A DNA stretch of 12,412 nucleotides from an uncultured Eubacteriales bacterium (GTDB taxonomy: Bacteria; Bacillota; Clostridia; Oscillospirales; Acutalibacteraceae), in assembly GCA_934667575.1 (NCBI GenBank), contig CAKUME010000013.1:1-12412 (forward strand). Direction: 5' to 3'. The notes under the pieces were generated by a model. It saw only the letters and a program-made list of their open reading frames with translations, made no database searches and was not told where the DNA came from. The translations under genes and the position numbers were made by a program. Positions 6,992 to 12,412 of the stretch are shown in pieces; within the stretch, counting starts at the first letter, position 1; every line of letters begins with the position of its first letter.

Positions 6992-8563
6992 GAAATACGG
7001 CGTTTCGGCATCGAATTCTGCACCGCAGGTATCCACCATTTTATAAGAAAAGTAATGCGTCGGCAGATTGTCCGTGCCAGACAGGCGGCGCAGCGCCGCG
7101 TCGGGATAACCATAGTGCTTCCCCTGCGCATAGAGCGCCGGAGTGAGGCCGTGTGCCAGCTGCGCCTCAAACTCCGCCAAATTTTGGAGCTTATGCAGGA
7201 ACCAGAGGTCGATGCGCGTGATTGCGTGAATGGTGTCGAGCGGCACCCCCGATTTGATCGCCTCGAACACCGTGAAAATGCGCCGGTCATTCTGCTCGTG
7301 CAGGCGCTCTTCCACCGGCGCTTGATGCAGCGGCGCAGCATTGAGCGTATCAAGCGAAATTTCCGCGCCGCGCACCGCTTTCATCAACGCCATTTCAAAG
7401 TTCGGTGCAATCGCCATCACTTCGCCGGTGGCCTTCATTTGAGTACCCAGCGCGCGGCTGGAACCTGCAAATTTATCGAACGGCCACTTGGGCATTTTAA
7501 CCACTACATAGTCCAGCGTCGGTTCAAAGCAGGCGCAGGTTTTTCCGGTGATATCGTTCTTAATTTCGTCGAGCGTGTAGCCCAATGCGATCTTGGTGGT
7601 AATCTTTGCAATCGGATAGCCCGTCGCCTTGCTCGCCAGTGCCGACGAACGCGACACACGCGGATTCACTTCAATCACCGCGTATTCAAAACTATCCGGA
7701 TTCAATGCAAACTGGCAGTTGCACCCGCCCACAATGCCCAATGCGGAAATGATATTCAGCGCCGCCGAGCGCAGCATCTGAAATTCTTTGTCCGCAAGCG
7801 TGAGCGTGGGCGCTACCACAATGCTGTCGCCCGTATGCACGCCCACCGGGTCGAGGTTTTCCATGCTGCACACGGCAATCACATTGCCCACCGCATCGCG
7901 CATGGTTTCAAACTCAATTTCTTTCCAACCGTAGATATAGCGTTCCACCAGAATTTGCGTGATCGGCGAAAGCTCCAACCCGGTCTGCGCAATCACGCGC
8001 AGCTCGTCCGGTGTGTTTGCCACGCCGCCGCCGGCACCGCCCAACGTAAACGCCGGGCGCACAATCACCGGGTAGCCGATGCGATCTGCCACTGCGAGCG
8101 CCGTGTCCAAATCGTTTGCAATATCGGACGGAATCACCGGCTGGCCGATGCGCTGCATTGTTTCCTTAAACAGCTCCCGATCTTCCGCTTGATCAATCGC
8201 GCGTGCGTCCGTGCCGAGCAGGCGCACGCCCGCTTTGTCCAAAAAGCCTGATTTGGCCAGCTGCATTGCGAGCGTCAGTCCGGTTTGACCGCCAAGCCCC
8301 GCAAGCAGGCTATCCGGCTTTTCCTTTTCAATGATCCGCATCACGGTTTCCTCCGTGAGCGGTTCCAGATAGATTTCGTCGGCAAGCGCGTGATCGGTCA
8401 TGATGGTGGCCGGATTGGAGTTTACCAGCACCACATTCACCCCCGCTTCCTTGAGCACGCGGCAGGCTTGCGCGCCGGCATAATCAAATTCCGCCGCCTG
8501 ACCAATTACAATCGGCCCGGAGCCGATCACCAGGACCTTGCGAATGCGTTTATCCAACGGCAT
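6989..8563 (-). CDS. carB: Carbamoyl-phosphate synthase large subunit, N-terminal half (ends at in-frame TAG)
   Basis: This gene gives 524 residues from an ATG at 8563 with GAGGGGA (8577-8571) 7 nt upstream. The start overlaps the end of carA by 14 nt, which suggests translational coupling. Residues follow the first, carboxyphosphate-forming half of CarB: VLVIGSGPIVIGQAAEFDYA (10-29), the ATP-grasp loop RPAFTLGGAGGG, the GWKEIEFE segment, the metal-site region VIEVNPRVSRSSALASKATG, and the oligomerisation region up to VDTCGAEFDAETPYF. The protein then stops at TAG, only about 22 codons before the second half begins its own IGSGP-like repeat. Two-gene carB forms exist in some archaea and bacteria, but here the same-frame continuation, the lack of a second ribosome binding site and the Tyr-to-TAG position argue for an interrupted single gene. 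CarB uses two ATP with bicarbonate and ammonia channelled from CarA; the first half alone should not complete the reaction unless paired with the second. Confidence 0.92.
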   Translation of the reverse strand: MPLDKRIRKVLVIGSGPIVIGQAAEFDYAGAQACRVLKEAGVNVVLVNSNPATIMTDHALADEIYLEPLTEETVMRIIEKEKPDSLLAGLGGQTGLTLAMQLAKSGFLDKAGVRLLGTDARAIDQAEDRELFKETMQRIGQPVIPSDIANDLDTALAVADRIGYPVIVRPAFTLGGAGGGVANTPDELRVIAQTGLELSPITQILVERYIYGWKEIEFETMRDAVGNVIAVCSMENLDPVGVHTGDSIVVAPTLTLADKEFQMLRSAALNIISALGIVGGCNCQFALNPDSFEYAVIEVNPRVSRSSALASKATGYPIAKITTKIALGYTLDEIKNDITGKTCACFEPTLDYVVVKMPKWPFDKFAGSSRALGTQMKATGEVMAIAPNFEMALMKAVRGAEISLDTLNAAPLHQAPVEERLHEQNDRRIFTVFEAIKSGVPLDTIHAITRIDLWFLHKLQNLAEFEAQLAHGLTPALYAQGKHYGYPDAALRRLSGTDNLPTHYFSYKMVDTCGAEFDAETPYF

Positions 8564-9629
8564 GTTCCGTTCCCCTCATTTCCGCAATAAATTCATCAAA
8601 CAAAAACGACGTGTCTTTCGGGCCGGAGCAAGCTTCGGGGTGGAACTGCACCGAGAAGCACCGCTCGCCCGGATAGGTAACGCCTTCACAAGTGCCGTCG
8701 TTCGCATTGACAAAGCGCACTATCCCTGTGGGCAAACTATCCGGCACCACAGCATAACCGTGATTCTGACTGGTAATATAAGTGCGCGTACCCGTCACCT
8801 CGCGTACCGGCTGATTCACACCGCGATGGCCGTATTTGAGCTTCACCGTGCGGCCGCCGTGGGCCAATGCCAGCAGCTGATGTCCCAAGCAAATGCCGAA
8901 GATCGGAACTTGCCCAATCATTTTCTTTAATTCCGCAATGCATGCCGCATTCTCTGCCGGATCCCCCGGCCCATTCGACAGCATCACGCCATCCGGGTGC
9001 ATCGCAAGCACCTCCTCGGCCGGGGTTTGTGCCGGAAACGCCGTTACCGTGCAGCCGCGTTTTTGCAATTCACGGATAATATTTCGTTTGGCGCCATAAT
9101 CCATAAATGCCACGCGATAGCGCGCCTCTCCCTGCGCCGGAAACACTTCCGTCTGCGCGCGCGTGACCGCATCCACCGCATGAACGATCTGATAATTTTT
9201 CACATCGTCCAGCCGGGCGGGCAGCTCGGCGCAAATGGTCGCATTCATCACACCGCTTTCGCGGATGATGCGTGTCAGCTCACGCGTATCCACGCCCCAA
9301 ATGCCCGGCACCCCGCGGTTTTTTAAAAACTCATCCAGATTGCCCTGCGCGCGGAAGTTGCTGGGCGCATCGCACCATTCGCGCACCACATAGCCGCGCA
9401 CGCAGCATTCCCCTTCAAAATCTTCTGCAATCACGCCGTAGTTTCCAATCAGCGGGAATGTTTGCAGCACAATCTGTCCATAGTAGCTGGGATCGGTCAG
9501 CGTTTCCAAATAACCGCACATGCCGGTGGTGAACACCAGCTCGCCCACGGTGTCGCCGTCGGCACCAAAGCGCCATCCTTCAAACACCTGTCCGCTGCTC
9601 AGCACCAGATAGGCTCTTTTTTTGTCCAT
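8550..9629 (-). CDS. carA: Carbamoyl-phosphate synthase small subunit (glutaminase)
   Basis: The product has 359 residues, close to the usual 350-380. The ATG at 9629 has GGGGAGGA (9643-9636) 6 nt upstream and lies 18 nt after the argH stop, so the two genes are co-transcribed. The N-terminal CPSase small-chain domain covers about 5-135, with TGMCGYLETLTDPSYYGQIV at 35-54. A class I glutamine amidotransferase domain follows from about 172. Its catalytic triad is visible: Cys247 in FGICLGHQ, His330 and Glu332 in VQFHPEA. SNGPGDP at 218-224 and SQNHGYAV at 287-294 are further hallmarks. CarA hydrolyses glutamine and passes ammonia to CarB through a tunnel. TAA stop, overlapping the carB start. 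Confidence 0.95.
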   Translation of the reverse strand: MDKKRAYLVLSSGQVFEGWRFGADGDTVGELVFTTGMCGYLETLTDPSYYGQIVLQTFPLIGNYGVIAEDFEGECCVRGYVVREWCDAPSNFRAQGNLDEFLKNRGVPGIWGVDTRELTRIIRESGVMNATICAELPARLDDVKNYQIVHAVDAVTRAQTEVFPAQGEARYRVAFMDYGAKRNIIRELQKRGCTVTAFPAQTPAEEVLAMHPDGVMLSNGPGDPAENAACIAELKKMIGQVPIFGICLGHQLLALAHGGRTVKLKYGHRGVNQPVREVTGTRTYITSQNHGYAVVPDSLPTGIVRFVNANDGTCEGVTYPGERCFSVQFHPEACSGPKDTSFLFDEFIAEMRGTEHAVG

Positions 9630-9647
9630 CGCTCTTCCTCCCCGCCG

Positions 9648-11018
9648 TCACAGCTGCGCGCGCACCCATGCAATTTGTTTTTCCACCGATTCCGGCGTGG
9701 TGCCACCCTCGCTGATGCGCTTGGCCACGCAGGTTTCAAGCGCAATATCCGAATACAAATCGCAGTCGAATTCGGGGCTGAACTTGCGGTATTCTTCAAG
9801 CGGCAGCGTTTCGAGCACCTGATTGGTCGCAATGCAGTGCGCCACAATTTGGCCGACAATTTTATACGCCGAGCGGAACGGCATCCCCTTGCGTACCAAA
9901 TAGTCCGCGAGATCCGTTGCATTGATAAAGCCGCGCTGTGCTGCATGCAGCATATTTTCTTTACACACGCGCATCGTGCGCACCATGGGTGCAAACACCC
10001 GCAGGCACATCTTTACGGTATCTACCGCGTCAAAAATTGCTTCCTTGTCTTCCTGCATATCTTTATTATAAGCCAACGGCAGCCCCTTGAGCATGGTGAG
10101 CAGCGTCATCAGATCACCATAAACGCGGCCGGTTTTGCCGCGCACCAATTCCGCCATATCCGGGTTCTTCTTTTGCGGCATAATGCTCGAGCCGGTAGTA
10201 TAGGAATCGTCCAGCTCGATGAATTTAAATTCCCATGACGACCACAGGATGATTTCCTCCGAAAAGCGCGACAAATGCATCATCAGCACCGCGAACGCCG
10301 CGCCGAGCTCCACGCAGAAGTCGCGGTCGGATACGCCGTCGAGGCTGTTCATCGCAATGCCGTTCATGTGCAGTGCGTCGGCCACCATGCGCCGATCCGT
10401 AGGATAGGTGGTGCCGGCCAGTGCACAGCTGCCCAGCGGTGAGCAATTCATCCGCTTTTCCGCGTCGGCAATCCGCCCCAGATCGCGCAGCAGCATCATC
10501 GCGTAGGCCATGAGCTGATGGCCGAATGTGATCGGCTGCGCACGCTGCAGATGCGTATAGCCCGGTAGAATCGTTGCTTTGTTCGCTTCGGCCTGCGTAA
10601 GCAGCTCATGAATCAATGCGCGCACCAGTGCCGAAATTTCGGCGCACTCATCGCGCAGATAGAGCCGAATATCCAGCGCCACCTGATCGTTGCGGCTGCG
10701 CGCAGTGTGCAGCCGCTTGCCCACGTCGCCGATGCGGCGCGTGAGCTCTGCTTCCACAAACATATGAATATCTTCGGCCGCGGGATCAATCGCAATGGTC
10801 CCGTTCTCCAGATCGGTTCGAATTTGCGCCAGCGTATCAATAATCAGATCGGCGTCCGGCTGCGGAATGATTCCCTGCGCGCCCAACATCGCCGCGTGTG
10901 CCATCGAACCTGCAATGTCTTGCCGGAACATCCGACTGTCAAAATGAATGGAAGAATTGAAGTCATCGGCCACCGTGTCCAGTGTTTTGGCAAAGCGTCC
11001 CGCCCACATTTTTTCCAT
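9648..11018 (-). CDS. argH: Argininosuccinate lyase
   Basis: The product has 456 residues, the family's normal length. I chose the ATG at 11018, which gives the typical opening MEKMWAGRFAK and has AAAGGAGA (11034-11027) 8 nt upstream; the frame stays open to 11219, but that extension has no family likeness. Hallmarks include RLHTARSRNDQVALD (102-116), the general-base region GYTHLQRAQP (153-162) with His156, and the fumarase/lyase superfamily signature GSSIMPQKKNPD (276-287), whose Ser pair (277-278) lies on the flexible catalytic loop. The cytosolic tetramer cleaves argininosuccinate to arginine and fumarate, the last step of arginine synthesis, directly after ArgG, encoded upstream. TGA stop. 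Confidence 0.96.
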   Translation of the reverse strand: MEKMWAGRFAKTLDTVADDFNSSIHFDSRMFRQDIAGSMAHAAMLGAQGIIPQPDADLIIDTLAQIRTDLENGTIAIDPAAEDIHMFVEAELTRRIGDVGKRLHTARSRNDQVALDIRLYLRDECAEISALVRALIHELLTQAEANKATILPGYTHLQRAQPITFGHQLMAYAMMLLRDLGRIADAEKRMNCSPLGSCALAGTTYPTDRRMVADALHMNGIAMNSLDGVSDRDFCVELGAAFAVLMMHLSRFSEEIILWSSWEFKFIELDDSYTTGSSIMPQKKNPDMAELVRGKTGRVYGDLMTLLTMLKGLPLAYNKDMQEDKEAIFDAVDTVKMCLRVFAPMVRTMRVCKENMLHAAQRGFINATDLADYLVRKGMPFRSAYKIVGQIVAHCIATNQVLETLPLEEYRKFSPEFDCDLYSDIALETCVAKRISEGGTTPESVEKQIAWVRAQL

Positions 11019-11238
11019 GAAAACATTCTCCTTTCGCATACTTCGCAATATAACAACAGGTGGGGCTGCCCCGCAAAGACAAATTTGCACCGCTCCCCCG
11101 CCTTTTCCGCCAAAGAAAAGCCGCCACCGGCAGTGGCCGATGAAGCGTTTTGCTCCACCTGCGCTTTTCCCCGCGGGAGACGGCGCTGTGCAAAAATGCC
11201 TTTTGCGCGACAGTCCCACGCCTTTCGGTATGTTTGAA
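11019..11238 (-). other. Long argG-argH spacer with short inverted repeats, possible weak promoter
   Basis: This 220-nt spacer is much longer than the other gaps in the operon. It holds short inverted repeats: GCCAC/GTGGC (11123-11127 with 11133-11137), GGGG/CCCC (11062-11065 with 11069-11072) and GCAAA/TTTGC (11073-11077 with 11084-11088). None is followed by a T run, so no clear terminator is seen. On the minus strand TTGCGG (11076-11071) and TATATT (11052-11047), 18 nt apart, could form a weak promoter for argH. No arginine-repressor box was recognised. Confidence 0.3.
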
Positions 11239-12412
11239 TTACTTGCGGCCGTTCTTCTGGTCGATTTTGGCCTTCACTTTCACCGGGAGGCTGAACAGGT
11301 TAATGAAGCCCGTTGCATCCGCCTGATTATACACATGATCCTCGTCAAAGGTCGCAATTTCGGGATCATAGAGCGAATACGGCGAGGTCACGCCCGCGTC
11401 GATGATGTTGCCCTTATAGAGCTTGAGCTTCACATCGCCGGTCACGGTTTCCTGCGTTTTGTCTACGAATGCGGAAAGCGCTTCGCGCAGCGGCGTATAC
11501 CACTGACCAAAATAGACCATCTCGCCGAACTTCACGCTCACGACCTGCTTATAATGGTAGGTTTCGCGGTCGAGGCAAAGCTCCTCCAGTTTGTTGTGCG
11601 CCGCATAGAGGATGGTGCCGCCAGGAGTTTCATACACGCCGCGGCACTTCATGCCCACGAGCCGGTTTTCGACCATATCAATCAGACCAATGCCATTCTC
11701 GCCGCCGAGTTTATTCAGCTTTTCGATCATGGTCACACCGTCCATTTTTTCGCCGTCCAACGCAACCGGCACACCCTTCTCAAAGCTGAGCGTAATATAG
11801 GTGGGCTGATCGGGCGCGTCCATCGGCGAGACGCCCAGCTCCAAGAAGCCCGGCTTCTCGTACTGCGGCTCATTGGCCGGATCTTCCAGATCCAGACCTT
11901 CGTGCGACAGGTGCCACAGGTTTTTATCTTTGGAATAATTGGTTTCGCGGCTGATCTTCAACGGCACATCATGCGCCTCAGCATATTCGATTTCCTCTTC
12001 GCGGGACTTGATCGTCCACTCCCGCCACGGTGCGATAATCGGCATATCCGGCGCAAACGCCCAAATCGCCTGCTCAAAACGCACCTGATCGTTGCCCTTG
12101 CCGGTGCAGCCGTGGCAAATCGCATCGGCGCCCTCTTTTTTCGCAATTTCAACCATCCGCTTCGCAATGACCGGCCGCGCAAACGAGGTGCCCAGCAGAT
12201 ACTTGTTTTCATATTTCGCATCGGCTTTGAGCGTGGGCCAGATGCAATCCTCAACGAATTCCTTCCGCAGGTCTTCGATGTAGAGCTTGGAAGCACCGGT
12301 TTTCAGCGCCTTTTCCTCCAGGCCGTCCAACTCAGACTCCTGCCCCACATCCGCCGATACCGCGATCACTTCGCAATTGTTATAGTTTTCCTTGAGCCAC
12401 GGAATAATCACC
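11239..12412 (-). CDS. argG: Argininosuccinate synthase (5' end outside window)
   Basis: About 390 residues are visible. The first ones read VIIPWLKENYNNCEVIAVSADVGQ, which in ArgG directly follows the N-terminal PP-loop SGGLDTS; some 15-20 residues including that ATP-binding motif therefore lie beyond the window edge. The GTG at 12411 is an internal Val codon, not a start. Family hallmarks include YLLGTSFARPVIAKRMV, ICHGCTGKGNDQVRFE (the nucleotide and citrulline site region), APWREW, and DMVENRLVGMKCRGVYETPGG. The enzyme joins citrulline and aspartate using ATP to give argininosuccinate, which ArgH then splits. First visible gene of the argG-argH-carA-carB operon, so the operon promoter and any ArgR site are outside the window. 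TAA stop. Confidence 0.95.
   Translation of the reverse strand, partial: VIIPWLKENYNNCEVIAVSADVGQESELDGLEEKALKTGASKLYIEDLRKEFVEDCIWPTLKADAKYENKYLLGTSFARPVIAKRMVEIAKKEGADAICHGCTGKGNDQVRFEQAIWAFAPDMPIIAPWREWTIKSREEEIEYAEAHDVPLKISRETNYSKDKNLWHLSHEGLDLEDPANEPQYEKPGFLELGVSPMDAPDQPTYITLSFEKGVPVALDGEKMDGVTMIEKLNKLGGENGIGLIDMVENRLVGMKCRGVYETPGGTILYAAHNKLEELCLDRETYHYKQVVSVKFGEMVYFGQWYTPLREALSAFVDKTQETVTGDVKLKLYKGNIIDAGVTSPYSLYDPEIATFDEDHVYNQADATGFINLFSLPVKVKAKIDQKNGRK

Noticed and set aside
6197..8251. Plus-strand open frame of 684 codons opposite carB
   Set aside because: It lies wholly antisense to the well-recognised carB halves, is rich in His/Arg as expected for the complement of a GC-biased gene, and shows no known domain or ribosome binding site.
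11019..11219. N-terminal extension of argH to 11219
   Set aside because: The extension has no similarity to argininosuccinate lyases, while the ATG at 11018 has a good ribosome binding site and gives the typical MEKMWAGRF start.
12409..12411. GTG at 12411 as argG start
   Set aside because: The codon encodes the Val that follows the PP-loop in ArgG proteins; starting here would remove the ATP-binding motif. The gene continues past the window edge.
1..12412. CRISPR arrays, insertion sequences, tRNA or rRNA genes
   Set aside because: I saw no regularly spaced repeats, transposase-like protein, terminal inverted repeats or recognisable RNA gene anywhere in the window.

Overview
The window looks like a chromosomal piece of a moderately GC-rich Firmicute, most likely a clostridial/Oscillospirales-type gut bacterium. 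This rests on the protein sequence style, AGGAGG-like ribosome binding sites, a perfect sigma-A promoter and mostly TAA/TGA stops. The taxon is inferred from resemblance only, with no database search.

Left part (1-4305): the 3' end of an FAD-dependent oxidoreductase gene is closed by a strong intrinsic terminator. A stand-alone ATP-grasp gene of the sugar-transfer-associated type follows, driven by an exact TTGACA-17-TATAAT promoter. It converges on, and overlaps by 14 nt, an AraC-family regulator gene on the minus strand. That regulator is divergent from a cytosolic family 31 glycoside hydrolase gene, with a 134-nt AT-rich control region between them. The pair looks like a small sugar-utilisation regulon without its own transporter in view.

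Right part (4535-12412, all minus strand): an arginine/carbamoyl-phosphate operon read right to left as argG (5' end outside the window), argH, carA, carB. ArgG and ArgH turn citrulline and aspartate into arginine. CarA and CarB make carbamoyl phosphate from glutamine, bicarbonate and ATP, supplying citrulline and pyrimidine synthesis. A bidirectional-looking hairpin terminator separates this operon from the hydrolase gene.

Two things in carB stand out. First, the C-terminal end of CarB runs in frame, with no stop, start or ribosome binding site, into a complete diaminopimelate epimerase (DapF) domain, giving a CarB-DapF fusion. That DapF domain has Gly where the first catalytic Cys is normally found and Asp where the conserved substrate-binding Asn is expected. 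Second, a single in-frame TAG splits carB between its two homologous halves, at a place where CarB proteins normally have an aromatic residue (Tyr). Both sides are in the same frame and the downstream half has no evident ribosome binding site. This is either a nonsense mutation, a sequence error, or a read-through/recoded amber codon. If read through, the product would be about 1342 residues.
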